Below are positions 23,847 through 32,729 of a stretch of DNA of 64,000 nt, piece after piece (the stretch's first letter is position 1; each line of letters opens with the position of its first letter). Source of the stretch: Streptomyces sp. NBC_00358 (GTDB lineage: Bacteria; Actinomycetota; Actinomycetes; Streptomycetales; Streptomycetaceae); NCBI RefSeq assembly GCF_036099295.1, contig NZ_CP107976.1:6076001-6140000 (forward strand), in the 5' to 3' direction. The position numbers were made by a program, and so were the translations under genes. The notes under the pieces are model-generated. The model was not told where the DNA came from, ran no database searches, and worked only from the letters and a program-made list of their open reading frames with translations.

Positions 23847-25358
23847 TCGGTCGGCCGGGAGCCGCAGCGGCAGTCCGAACGCCGGGAACAGGTGCGGTTC
23901 GAACGAGGTGATCTCCACGATGCGATCGCCCTCGACGCGCAGTACGTCGAGCACCTGGGCGCGGTACACGGTCGTACCCGGGCGGCGCACATAGCCCCCG
24001 GCCGCGAGTCCGCCGTTGGCGCGGGCGGGAAGGTGGCGCCAGTGGCCGAGGAACAGCGGGGACGCGGGGTCGAGGCTGATCCGCAGGAACTCGGTGATCG
24101 CGTCACGTCCGACGAACCAGAACGGGTTCGGCGGCATGGTGAGCTTGATGTCCTCGCTGAGCAGGCCGGTGAACGCGTCGAGGTCCAGGCGTTCGGCGGC
24201 GGCCATGTACCGCCCGAGGATCTCGCGCTCGCGCTCGTCCGGCTCGGCGGTCCAGTCCGTGCGGCGGGCGGGCAGGCGGTCGCGCAGGGTGGGCCGGGCG
24301 CGCTGCAGGGCGCTGTTGACCGAGGCGACCGTCATCTCCAGGGACTCGGCGGTCTCGGCGGCGGAGAACCCGAGAACGTCGCGCAGGACCAGGACGGCGC
24401 GCTGGCGGGCCGGCAGATGCTGGATGGCGGCCAGGAAGACGAGCTCCAGGGTCTCGCGGGAGACGGCAAGGGCGTCCGGCTGCTCCTCGGCCGAGGGCAG
24501 GTCCTCGTCGGGGTACGGCTGGAGCCAGGTGACGCGGGCCGGGGGTTCGGCCGTGCCGTGGTTCATGCCGGGGAGCGGCTCGTAGCGCTGGGGGCGGCGG
24601 GCCGTGCGCCGCTGGAAGTCCAGACAGGTGTTGGTGGCGATCCGGTACAGCCAGGTCCGCAGGCTCGCCCGCCCCGCGTAGCCCTCCCGCGCCCGCCAGG
24701 CCCGCAGGAAGGTCTCCTGGACGAGATCCTCGGCGTCGTCGTACGAGCCCGCCATGCGGTAGCAGTGCACGCGCAGCTCACGCCGGTACGGCTCGACGAG
24801 CGCGGCGAAGTCGCTCTCACCGAGCGAGGGGCGCGCCGCGGTGGAGTCCTCGGTGGCCGCTTCCCCGGCCGCGGTGGAGCCCGGCGGGGCCGCTACCCCG
24901 GCCGCGCCGGAGGTCGCCCCGGTGGCCGCTGCGGTGGCCGCTGCGTGGCCGCCGGTGGAGCCGCCTGGGGCCGCCGCCGGGTCGCCGGTGCGGTCCGCGG
25001 TGCCGCCTTCGGCGGCGGGAGCCGGTGCGCCCGCCGCTTTCGTCACGGCGGCGCGGGTGACGTAATCGTCCTTCGCGGTGTCCCGGGCGACCCGGGCGAC
25101 GCGGCGCAGCCGTCCGACCGAGGAGGCCAGTTCGCTCACGCCGGAGTAGAAGACGGACGGCGGCTGCGGCACCAGCGCCTCGACCTGGCGCCCGACCTCC
25201 TCGATCAGCCCGCGCACGGTGTCGGCCGGCGCCGTCCGGCGGTCCCGGTACGCCTTCTGCCGGCAGGCGGCGGAGCAGTACAGGGAACTGCGCCCCGTAC
25301 GCCCGGCCCGCTCGGGCAGCGGTTTTCCGCAACTGCGGCACACGGCATCGACGACCAC
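23844..25358 (-). CDS. ECF-type sigma factor with N-terminal zinc motif and C-terminal SnoaL-like domain
   Basis: GTG 25358 lies 5 bases after GGAGG, giving 504 residues. Order: a Cys4 motif (CRSCGKP at the start, then YCSAACRQKAYRDRR, about 7-40); a helical segment; an Ala/Gly/Thr-rich linker (about 110-170); sigma region 2 (CYRMAGSYDDAEDLVQETFL, RAWRAREGYAGRASLRTWLY); sigma region 4 (LPARQRAVLVLRDVLGFSAA, ETAESLEMTVASVNSALQRA); and a SnoaL/NTF2-like domain to the end. It is a SigJ/ECF41-like factor whose C-terminal domain may replace a separate anti-sigma. The N-terminal zinc-ribbon fusion is unusual. No anti-sigma gene is adjacent. Confidence 0.85.
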   Translation of the reverse strand: MVVDAVCRSCGKPLPERAGRTGRSSLYCSAACRQKAYRDRRTAPADTVRGLIEEVGRQVEALVPQPPSVFYSGVSELASSVGRLRRVARVARDTAKDDYVTRAAVTKAAGAPAPAAEGGTADRTGDPAAAPGGSTGGHAAATAAATGATSGAAGVAAPPGSTAAGEAATEDSTAARPSLGESDFAALVEPYRRELRVHCYRMAGSYDDAEDLVQETFLRAWRAREGYAGRASLRTWLYRIATNTCLDFQRRTARRPQRYEPLPGMNHGTAEPPARVTWLQPYPDEDLPSAEEQPDALAVSRETLELVFLAAIQHLPARQRAVLVLRDVLGFSAAETAESLEMTVASVNSALQRARPTLRDRLPARRTDWTAEPDEREREILGRYMAAAERLDLDAFTGLLSEDIKLTMPPNPFWFVGRDAITEFLRISLDPASPLFLGHWRHLPARANGGLAAGGYVRRPGTTVYRAQVLDVLRVEGDRIVEITSFEPHLFPAFGLPLRLPADR

Positions 25359-25450
25359 GGGGACCTCCGGACTTTCGTCACGCGGGTACGACGTGACGCT
25401 ATCCGCTGTCTCCCCCGGGACGCCGCCGAAGCGCCGCACCGGCCGAAACC

Positions 25451-25488
25451 CGAGGGGGCGGGGCACCGGCCGGTGCCCCGCCCCCTCG
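25451..25488. terminator. 38-bp perfect palindrome downstream of asd
   Basis: CGAGGGGGCGGGGCACCGG (25451-25469) is followed directly by its exact reverse complement (25470-25488). It lies 21 bp past the asd stop and 93 bp before the sigma-factor start on the same strand, so it should isolate the two genes. Confidence 0.8.
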
Positions 25489-25509
25489 GACGCGCGGTGG
25501 ATCCTGGCG

Positions 25510-26526
25510 TCAGCCCTTGAGCTCGGCCGCCACCAGCTCCGCGATCTGCACCGCGTTCAGCGCGGCGCCCTTGCGGAGGTTGTCGTTGGAGATGAACAGC
25601 GCGAGGCCGTTGTCGGCGGTCTCGTCCGGCCGGATGCGGCCGACGTACGAGGCGTCCTTGCCGGCGGCCTGGAGCGGGGTCGGGATGTCGGAGAGGGCGA
25701 CGCCCGGGGCACCCGCGAGGAGCTCGGTGGCGCGCTCGGCGGAGAGCGGACGCGCGAAGCGGGCGTTCACCTGGAGGGAGTGTCCGGAGAAGACCGGGAC
25801 ACGCACGCAGGTGCCGGAGACCTTGAGGGCCGGGATCTCCAGGATCTTGCGGGACTCGTTGCGCAGCTTCTGCTCCTCGTCGGTCTCGTTCAGACCGTCG
25901 TCGACGATCGAGCCCGCGAGGGGGAGCACGTTGAAGGCGATGGGGCGCTTGTAGACCTGCGGCTCGGGGAAGTCGACCGCGTCGCCGTCGTGGGTCAGCT
26001 TGTCGGCGTCGCCGACGACCTTCAGTGCCTGGCCGTGCAGCTCCGCCACACCGGCGACACCCGAGCCGGACACCGCCTGGTAGGTGGCCACGACCAGTGC
26101 CTCCAGGCCCGCCTCCTCGTGCAGCGGCTTCAGGACCGGCATCGCGGCCATCGTCGTGCAGTTCGGGTTGGCGATGATGCCCTTGGGGCGGTCGGCGATC
26201 GCGTGCGGGTTCACCTCGGAGACGACGAGGGGGACCTCGGGGTCCTTGCGCCAGGCGGAGGAGTTGTCGATCACGACCGCGCCCTGCGAGGCGACCTTCT
26301 CGGCCAGCGCCTTGGAGGTGGCGCCGCCCGCGGAGAACAGCACGATGTCCAGGCCCGAGTAGTCCGCCGTGGAAGCGTCCTCCACCGTGACACCGTCGAC
26401 GACCGTCCCCGCCGAACGGGCCGAGGCGAACAGGCGCAGCTCCTCGACCGGGAAGGCCCGCTCGACGAGGATCCTGCGCATGGCTGTGCCGACCATCCCG
26501 GTGGCTCCGACGATTCCGACCCTCAC
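25510..26526 (-). CDS. asd: Aspartate-semialdehyde dehydrogenase
   Basis: GTG 26526 follows AGGGAG and gives 338 residues. The NADP-binding start RVGIVGATGMVGTAMRRIL, the catalytic Cys123 in ANPNCTTM and the substrate-binding region with His249 (FSGHSLQVNARF) are intact. It reduces aspartyl phosphate to aspartate semialdehyde, the branch point to lysine/diaminopimelate, threonine, isoleucine and methionine. No aspartokinase gene is adjacent, so this may be the second Streptomyces paralogue rather than the ask-linked one. Confidence 0.95.
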   Translation of the reverse strand: MRVGIVGATGMVGTAMRRILVERAFPVEELRLFASARSAGTVVDGVTVEDASTADYSGLDIVLFSAGGATSKALAEKVASQGAVVIDNSSAWRKDPEVPLVVSEVNPHAIADRPKGIIANPNCTTMAAMPVLKPLHEEAGLEALVVATYQAVSGSGVAGVAELHGQALKVVGDADKLTHDGDAVDFPEPQVYKRPIAFNVLPLAGSIVDDGLNETDEEQKLRNESRKILEIPALKVSGTCVRVPVFSGHSLQVNARFARPLSAERATELLAGAPGVALSDIPTPLQAAGKDASYVGRIRPDETADNGLALFISNDNLRKGAALNAVQIAELVAAELKG

Positions 26527-26836
26527 GGCGACTCCCTTAGCGTGCGTTTTACGTGGTCCAGCGCTTCCATCATGCGTCTGACCCGGGTCCGCGTGTCCAA
26601 TCCTTTCGCCGAGCCGCTCGAAGCGTGGGACGCCGGGACCCGCACGGCCGGGCCCGATCCTGCGGTCGCCGGGCGCTCCCGTACGAAGAAATCGCCCGGT
26701 GACGGAGGGGCACCGCAAGCCGTACGGTGTGGGCGCCGTCAGGGATTCGGGCCGGTGTGACGTACGACTCGGCACGGGCCGAACGTTTTGACCCGCACCG
26801 GCGTCCTAGGGGAGACGCGGGAGGGGAGGGGGGGCT
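26527..26836. other. Divergent promoter region between asd and a sigma-factor gene
   Basis: This 310-bp gap has no supported gene. GAAC (26781-26784), 18 bases, then GTCC (26803-26806) resembles an ECF-sigma promoter directly upstream of the sigma gene and would allow autoregulation. Otherwise I see nothing. Confidence 0.35.
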
Positions 26837-27358
26837 GTGCTGCGCAGAAAGCCACGTCGGGCGCCGGGGGTGGACGATCCCCTGGACGCGACTCAGGAAC
26901 GCCGGGTGCGGGCCGTGCTCGCGCTCGGCGGCGTACCGCAGGCGGACCTGCCGGACGGGGTACAGCAGGTCCGGCTGCGGTTGCTGGAGCGTGCCGCCAA
27001 GGGGGACGAGGCGCCGCGCGATGTGTCGGCCTGGGCTGCGGTCGTCGCCTCGAACCTGGCGATGGACTGGCACCGGGCCAAGCGCCGGCAGGAGCGGCTG
27101 GGCGAACGCCTGGCCTCGCTGCGGCAGTTGGAGCAACCCTCCGACGAGGAGGCCAGCGTGCTCTCGCTGGCCGTCGCCCAGGGGCTGGACGAACTGCCCG
27201 ACTCCCAGCGCCAGGTCCTCGTCCTGCGGTTCTACGCCGACCTGCCCGTGCGTGACATCGCCGACGAACTCGGCATACCCGAGGGCACGGTCAAGAGCAG
27301 GCTGCACACGGCGGTCCGCGCGCTGCGCGCCCGCCTGCACGAGGACGAGGTGGTGTGA
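26837..27358 (+). CDS. ECF RNA polymerase sigma factor
   Basis: GTG 26837 follows a G-rich ribosome site. The 173-residue protein has a sigma region 2 (VQQVRLRLLERAAKGDE, DVSAWAAVVASNLAMDWHRA) and a region 4 helix-turn-helix (LPDSQRQVLVLRFYADLPVR, DIADELGIPEGTVKSRLHTA). The stop is separated from the next GTG by one base, so the sigma and the downstream membrane protein are co-expressed and perhaps form a sigma/anti-sigma pair. Confidence 0.92.
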   Translation: MLRRKPRRAPGVDDPLDATQERRVRAVLALGGVPQADLPDGVQQVRLRLLERAAKGDEAPRDVSAWAAVVASNLAMDWHRAKRRQERLGERLASLRQLEQPSDEEASVLSLAVAQGLDELPDSQRQVLVLRFYADLPVRDIADELGIPEGTVKSRLHTAVRALRARLHEDEVV

Positions 27359-27359
27359 C

Positions 27360-28208
27360 GTGGCCGAGTACGAGGGTATCGACGCGCTGATGGCCGCGAT
27401 CACGGACACCGCGCTGCCCGAAGGCGCCCGCGACGACATCGTGTTCATGGCCGAACACCGGTCGGCCGTCGCGGACGCGGACGTGCTCCGGGAGCAACTG
27501 ATCATCATCGGCGACGCGCTGGCGGACGCCGGAGGGTCGACCGAGCCGGCCCGCGCGACCCGGAAGCCCGACGGGTCCAAGCAGGCCAAGGGGTTCAAGA
27601 GGCTCACGGAGTCCGGGCAGCACCAGCGGGCGCGGGGATCGCGGGCGTCCGGGGGCGGGCGTCCTGGGGGCGTCCCGAGGAAGCGCTCCCGGCGCCCCGG
27701 CGCCTTCGCCGTCGGCACCCTTGCGGCCGCCGGGGTGGCCGCGCTGGTCGTGGGGATGGGCTGGCTGGTCGCGCACGGCGGGGCGGGCCGCACGGACGTC
27801 TCGGGCTCCGCCGACGCCAAGGGGGCCCGCACCGGCGAGAGTTCGCAGAGTGCTCCCTCCCGCCCCGGCGAGGGTTCGCAGAGTGCACCCGGCTATATCG
27901 CCTGCTCCCGGCTCATCGCGGAGGGCACGGTCACCGAGGTGGCCGCCGTCCACGGCACCACCCAGGACCGGATCACCCTCGACGTCTACCACTACTACAA
28001 GCCGGCCACGGGCGCGAAGGAGGTCAGCTTCCTGATGGACAGGGACGTCGAACCGCGCCTGAGCCGGGGCGACGAGGTGCTGGTCGGCATCCCGCGGCAC
28101 GCCACGACGCCCGACATCTGGTCCACGGGGGAGCGGGACATCGCCCGCGACCGGTCCTGGATCGTCAAGGCGCTGCCCGAGTCCCGGTCGACGAAGTGCG
28201 CGAGCTGA
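27360..28208 (+). CDS. Single-pass membrane protein, possible anti-sigma factor
   Basis: The 282-residue product starts at GTG 27360, one base after the sigma stop. It has a cytoplasmic N-terminal ~115 residues (AEYEGIDALMAAITDTALPE, later a basic Arg/Lys/Gly stretch), one membrane helix at about 117-142 (AVGTLAAAGVAALVVGMGWLVA) and an extracytoplasmic domain. That domain opens with a repeated GESSQSAP/GEGSQSAP and continues YIACSRLIAEGTVTEV into a compact beta-rich module. The layout fits membrane anti-sigma factors, but the N-terminus lacks the usual HxxxCxxC zinc motif. The role is inferred from position. Confidence 0.75.
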   Translation: MAEYEGIDALMAAITDTALPEGARDDIVFMAEHRSAVADADVLREQLIIIGDALADAGGSTEPARATRKPDGSKQAKGFKRLTESGQHQRARGSRASGGGRPGGVPRKRSRRPGAFAVGTLAAAGVAALVVGMGWLVAHGGAGRTDVSGSADAKGARTGESSQSAPSRPGEGSQSAPGYIACSRLIAEGTVTEVAAVHGTTQDRITLDVYHYYKPATGAKEVSFLMDRDVEPRLSRGDEVLVGIPRHATTPDIWSTGERDIARDRSWIVKALPESRSTKCAS

Positions 28209-28210
28209 CG

Positions 28211-28240
28211 AGGGCGGGCGTCCGTGTCCGGACGCCCGCC
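28211..28240. terminator. Hairpin between convergent membrane-protein and subtilase genes
   Basis: GGGCGGGCGTCCG (28211-28223) pairs exactly with CGGACGCCCGCCC (28228-28240), loop 4. Confidence 0.8.
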
Positions 28241-28280
28241 CCGTTCACCCGGACCGCTCGCGCGGCCGGCGGTCACACCG

Positions 28281-31200
28281 CTACGGCGTGACCTTCTCGA
28301 TCTTCACGCTGCCGAGGCCCGCGACCGTGCCGCGCGCGTTCACCAGCTGGACCTGACCGAAGAACTCGCGTCCCTCGGGTGCCGCCGCGGCGGCGGTGAC
28401 CGACCCGGACACCGTGGCCGAGGCGCCGGTGGCGAGCTTCACCGGGGTGGAGTCGTCGACCGAGACCGTGCCGAGCGCGGTCGAGAAGAACACGTCCCGG
28501 TAGTCGTACGCGGTCGAGCCCGACGGGACCGAGTAGCCGGCGACCTCGATGGTGTACGTCCCGGCGGCGGGGGAGGCGATGGAGACGGCCTCCTCGGAGT
28601 CGCCGTCCGCGGACTGTCCGACGACGGCCCCGGCGGCGTTGTACACCGTCAGGTCGAGGTCGGCCGCGGTGTCCGAGACGTTGCCGATGGCCACGTCGAG
28701 CGAGGCGGCGCCGGCGGGCACGTCGACCGTGGTGGTCTGCGTGACGCCCTCGGTGATGGTCGGCCGCGCGTTCTTGGAGGAACCGAGCGGGCCGCCCTTC
28801 AGCTTGCCGTCCAGCGCGGCGAAGTTGTTCGTCACCTTCCACGAGGCGGTGGCCGGGGTGCCGACCTTGGCCTCGGGGACGGTCACGACGGCCGGGTCGA
28901 AGGCCGCGCCGAGCACGGCGACATCGAGCTTGTACGGGTTGTCGAGCAGCGGCGACGTACGGCGCGCCTCGACCTCGACCTCCCAGACACCGGGCTGCGG
29001 GTCCGCGTACGAACGCACGTCGGGCTTGCAGCCGTTGCCGTCGAGGTAGTTGTTGTAGCAGTACGGGGTACCGGTGTTGTCGACCGGGACGCCGTACGGG
29101 TGGATCGCGATGAACCGGGTCTGGCTCTTGTCCTTCAGCCCGCCGATCGCGACCTCCAGGGACTTGGCGCCCTCGGGGACCGTGACGAAGTACGAGGTGG
29201 TGCTGTTGCGCTGCACCGAACCCGACGCGGCGTAGGTGTACTTGAGGGGAGCCGAGACCACGACGGTCGACAGGATCTGCTTGTCGACGCCGACGGTCCG
29301 CGGGTCGTCGACCTCCAGGATCGCGCTCTTGAGGCCGGCCGACTTCGGCGCGGCCTGGACCTTGACGGTCACCGGCTGGTTGAGCGGGAGGTTCACCTCG
29401 TCCTTGCCGAGGATCCGGAAGGTGTCGGAGGCGTTGTTCTCGAAGTACAGCTCGTGCCGGACCGGCCGGTCCGGGCCCGAGGTACGCGTGATGGTGACGT
29501 CGTACGTCTTGCGCTCGCCCGCCTTGAGACCGCCCTCGCGGTCGTACAGGCCGGTGCCGAAGCCCGGGGTCTTCAGCGCGTAGTCGATCGCGGTGTCGAC
29601 GGGGGCCTTCACGGTGTAGTCGGCAGACGCGGCGTCGTGGCGGGCGGCGCCGTCCTTGATGGCGTCCCAGGCGTCACCGATGTTGATGAGGCCCGCACCC
29701 TCCTCGTACGCCTGGACGCCCTTGATGTGGTCGGCGGTCGACGTCAGCGCGGTGCGCAGCGTGGCCGGGCTGAGGGCGATGCCCTTCTGCTTGGCCGCGC
29801 TCAGCAGCAGCGCCGAGGCGCCCGCGGCCTGCGGGGACGCCATCGAGGTGCCCTGGAGCATCGAGTAGCCGGCCGGAAGGGTGTAGCCCGCCTCGGCGAC
29901 CGGGGAGCCCGGCATCCAGGTCTGGGTGGAGTTGATGGACGCGCCGGGCGCGCTCAGTGTCGGCGTGAAGCCGCCGTCCTCACGCGGGCCGCGCGAGGAG
30001 AAGGGCAGCATCTGGTACTTCTTCTCCACCTGTGAGCCGTAGTTGGAGGCCCAGGTCTGCTTGGAGATGGTCGCGCCGACCGAGATGACCTTGTCGGCCA
30101 GGCCCGGGTCGCCGATGGTGTTCGCGCCGGGGCCGGAGTTGCCCGCGGAGATCACCAGTTGGACGCCGTAGGTGTCGATGAGACGCGTGTAGAGCTCGGA
30201 GCGCGCGTTGTTGCCGTCGTTGAGCGCGGGCAGACCGCCGATGGACATGTTGACGATGTCGACGCCGCGGTTGGCGACGAGGTCGATCATGCCCTCGGTG
30301 AGCGCGACGTTGGTGCAGCCGCCGGTCCAGGTGCAGGCGCGCGAGGAGACGATCTTCGCGCCGGGCGCGGCACCGCTCATCTTGCCGCCGAACAGGCCGT
30401 TCGCGGCGGTGATGCCCGCGACGTGGGTGCCGTGCTCGGCCTCGATGACGCCGATGTTGACGAAGTCGGCCTTCTTGCCGATCCAGGACCCGCCGTACGG
30501 GTCCATCGGCACGTCCTTGCGGATCTCGACGACGAACGGCTGCCGCTCGACGACGTCGGTCGCCGGGTTGTCGGTACCGAAGTAGCCGATCTGGAAGCCG
30601 TCCTTGTACGGCTTCATCGGCTTGTCGTCGGTGAAGTCGTTGTTGTTGTTCAGGTCCACGGTGACCGTGCCGGCCGCCGGGTCGTAGAGAACGCCCCAGG
30701 CGTCGGTGGTGTCACCGTCGCGGTTCGCGTCGCCCGCGGCGTCACCGCCCGCCGTCGCCGACTCCTTGAACGTGCTGATCTCGTACGAACCCGCGGGCGC
30801 CGTCCACGTCTTGCCGCTGTACGTGAAGGTGGGCCCGGCCACGGGGGTGATCATCGGACGCCAGGTGGCGTCGCTGTCGAGGATCGGGTCGGTCGAGGTG
30901 ACCCAGTCGACGATCTTGCGCTCGCCGGTGGTGGTCTTCTGCAGCGCGGGGTGGCCCAGGTCGACACCGGAGTCCAGGATGCCGATGGTGACGCCCCGGC
31001 CGTCCGCCTTCGGGTGGTCCTTGACGAAGTCGACGGCGCCCGTCTCGAAGGACGGGTTGTAGGGGTTCTCGGCGGGGGTGTTCTTGCCGGGACCCGGGTA
31101 AGTGGCCGCCGTGGTCGCGTTGTTGCCGTGCTTGGCGGTGTCGGCGCTCGGGGTGGGGTCGTCCAGCGCGATCTCCTGGCGCAGGTCGATCCCGTGCACC

Positions 31201-31604
31201 GAGGGAAGCTTCACGGCGGCGGCGATGGCCGAGTCCGCCCTGCTCGTCGGGACGGTGGCCCGGACGTAGCCCAGCTTGTCGTAACTGCGGCCCACCGAGC
31301 CGCCCTTGACCGCGTCGAGCTCCTTGGCGACCTGCTCGGTCTGGCCGGGAGCCGTCGCGATCATCATCGTGACGTTCTTGTCGCCGTTGGCCTTGGCCTC
31401 GGCGAGGAGGTCGGCGTCGGTCGAACCGAGCTTGGCGGCGGCGGACTTGGTGCCGGGGTCGGCCGTGGGCGCGCCCGCGTCCGAGGAGAAGGCCATGGGT
31501 ATCGGCCCGGCCGCGGAGAGCGCGGCCACCAGGCCCGCCGCCACGGCTATGCGGGCCACGCGTCTCGCGCCCGATATCGGGGCGCGCTGAGGGTCGGAGG
31601 TCAT
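28281..31604 (-). CDS. Secreted subtilisin-like serine protease (S8) with pre-peptidase C-terminal domain
   Basis: ATG 31604 is preferred because AAGG sits 7 bases upstream; the ATG at 31610 touches the AAGGG. The 1107-residue protein has a signal peptide (to about 40), an I9-like propeptide with a predicted cleavage region, and the S8 domain: Asp211 in GILDSGVDLGHP, His391 in AEHGTHVAGI and Ser587 in GTSMASPQAAG, all intact. The 180 residues between Asp and His include an acidic insert (DANRDGDTTDAWG, LNNNNDFTDDKP) likely to bind calcium. The C-terminal half carries beta domains and a PPC-like domain (LDVAIGNVSDTAADLDLTVY). It is a large exported protease for nutrient release, monocistronic. 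Confidence 0.95.
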   Translation of the reverse strand: MTSDPQRAPISGARRVARIAVAAGLVAALSAAGPIPMAFSSDAGAPTADPGTKSAAAKLGSTDADLLAEAKANGDKNVTMMIATAPGQTEQVAKELDAVKGGSVGRSYDKLGYVRATVPTSRADSAIAAAVKLPSVHGIDLRQEIALDDPTPSADTAKHGNNATTAATYPGPGKNTPAENPYNPSFETGAVDFVKDHPKADGRGVTIGILDSGVDLGHPALQKTTTGERKIVDWVTSTDPILDSDATWRPMITPVAGPTFTYSGKTWTAPAGSYEISTFKESATAGGDAAGDANRDGDTTDAWGVLYDPAAGTVTVDLNNNNDFTDDKPMKPYKDGFQIGYFGTDNPATDVVERQPFVVEIRKDVPMDPYGGSWIGKKADFVNIGVIEAEHGTHVAGITAANGLFGGKMSGAAPGAKIVSSRACTWTGGCTNVALTEGMIDLVANRGVDIVNMSIGGLPALNDGNNARSELYTRLIDTYGVQLVISAGNSGPGANTIGDPGLADKVISVGATISKQTWASNYGSQVEKKYQMLPFSSRGPREDGGFTPTLSAPGASINSTQTWMPGSPVAEAGYTLPAGYSMLQGTSMASPQAAGASALLLSAAKQKGIALSPATLRTALTSTADHIKGVQAYEEGAGLINIGDAWDAIKDGAARHDAASADYTVKAPVDTAIDYALKTPGFGTGLYDREGGLKAGERKTYDVTITRTSGPDRPVRHELYFENNASDTFRILGKDEVNLPLNQPVTVKVQAAPKSAGLKSAILEVDDPRTVGVDKQILSTVVVSAPLKYTYAASGSVQRNSTTSYFVTVPEGAKSLEVAIGGLKDKSQTRFIAIHPYGVPVDNTGTPYCYNNYLDGNGCKPDVRSYADPQPGVWEVEVEARRTSPLLDNPYKLDVAVLGAAFDPAVVTVPEAKVGTPATASWKVTNNFAALDGKLKGGPLGSSKNARPTITEGVTQTTTVDVPAGAASLDVAIGNVSDTAADLDLTVYNAAGAVVGQSADGDSEEAVSIASPAAGTYTIEVAGYSVPSGSTAYDYRDVFFSTALGTVSVDDSTPVKLATGASATVSGSVTAAAAAPEGREFFGQVQLVNARGTVAGLGSVKIEKVTP

Positions 31605-31764
31605 CTGCATCCCTTGTAGGTAAAGGAACGAGCGTGGAACAGCCGGTTCCGAAAACGGTTGATAACGGAACGGTCGTGTCAGTCCGATATGTGAACCCGG
31701 ATGACCGCTCAGCTTTACCCAAGGGGCAGTTGTTTGGGGAGAGTTGACCGAGGCGGGATAGAGC

Positions 31765-31784
31765 CATGGCGTACTTCCGCCATG
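31765..31784. promoter_or_regulatory. Inverted repeat upstream of the protease gene
   Basis: CATGGCG (31765-31771) and CGCCATG (31778-31784) are 7-bp arms around 6 bases, 160 bp upstream of the protease start. It could be an operator. No regulator is known. Confidence 0.3.
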
Positions 31785-31850
31785 TGCCATGTCGGCGATG
31801 AAGCGCTATGAGCGGATATCCCGGACGGAGCGGATGTCTCTCTTGGTCGT

Positions 31851-32486
31851 TCAGCTCTCTTTTGTGCGCGCGTAGTGGCGGGACGCCTTCGCGCGGTTAC
31901 CGCAGGCGGCCATCGAGCACCAGCGGCGGGTGCCGTTCCGTGAGGTGTCGAAGAAATGCAGGACGCACGCCTCGTGGGCGCAGCGGCGGATGCGGTCCGG
32001 AGCGTTGTCCAGCAGCTCCAGGTAGTCGCGCGCGGCGAGCCAGGCCGGCCCCCAGGAGGGGTCGTCGAACTCGGGTGTCGCGCCCGGCCCCCGGGCGGTC
32101 AGGGTCAGCCGGACGCGCCCGTGCGCGAGGACGGCGTCGACGCGGGCGGCGGCCTCCGCGGCGAACCGGGACCCGGCACGCGCCGGACCGTCGCCGCCTT
32201 CGGTGGTCCCGTGCCGCCCGTCGGTGTCCGGGGCGCCGTCCGGTCCGCCGGCCGGCCCGGGAGGTGTGTCGACCACGGCGCGCAGGGCGTCGCGGGCTTC
32301 GAGGGTGTGCCGCAGGACGGTGTCGTCGGCCGGGAAGGCGAGCCCGTTGCCCGCCAGCCATACGGCGAGGCCCTCGGTGTCGGCCAGCAGGTCCCGCACC
32401 GCGCCGTCCTGGATCCAGCGGGTGTTGAGCAGGTCCAGCGAGACCGGCTCGCCGGTGAGGGGGCGGGGGTCGGGGCGGGTGGGCAT
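31851..32486 (-). CDS. CGNR zinc-finger / ABATE-domain regulator
   Basis: The 211-residue product has the ABATE N-terminal domain (LTGEPVSLDLLNTRWI, then LAVWLAGNGLAF) and a C-terminal zinc module with the pattern RRCAHEACVLHFFDTSRNGT, then RRWCSMAACGNRAKASRHYA. The CGNR hallmark is present. Such proteins are DNA-binding regulators of stress or detoxification genes. A short Gly/Pro/Asp-rich insert splits the ABATE part. It is divergent from an FMN split-barrel protein gene, its likely target. Confidence 0.9.
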   Translation of the reverse strand: MPTRPDPRPLTGEPVSLDLLNTRWIQDGAVRDLLADTEGLAVWLAGNGLAFPADDTVLRHTLEARDALRAVVDTPPGPAGGPDGAPDTDGRHGTTEGGDGPARAGSRFAAEAAARVDAVLAHGRVRLTLTARGPGATPEFDDPSWGPAWLAARDYLELLDNAPDRIRRCAHEACVLHFFDTSRNGTRRWCSMAACGNRAKASRHYARTKES

Positions 32487-32523
32487 GGGTGGATCTCCCT
32501 TCGCTGCTAACCGCTCAAGAGTA

Positions 32524-32576
32524 GGTCACCGGTTGACCCTATGGGGTCTAACCCTTAATGTGAACTACACGGGTTA
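32524..32576. promoter_or_regulatory. Divergent promoter region with nested inverted repeats
   Basis: GGTCACCGGTTGACC (32524-32538) is an imperfect palindrome, and TAACCC (32549-32554) with GGGTTA (32571-32576) is a second inverted repeat. TTGACC and TAATGT resemble promoter hexamers. The region lies between the CGNR regulator and the split-barrel gene and probably holds their shared operator. Confidence 0.45.
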
Positions 32577-32729
32577 TGTTGGCAAGGGTCGACTCCTTCT
32601 GGAGACGGCCGACGGCACCCGTCCGGAGATCCTCGCGGCGACCTGCGCCGAGGAGGCGCCGGTACCGGGCGTGTCCGCGCCGACCTGCGGTTTCTTCCGG
32701 CACTCTGCTTCCGGCACTGAGGAGCGGTC

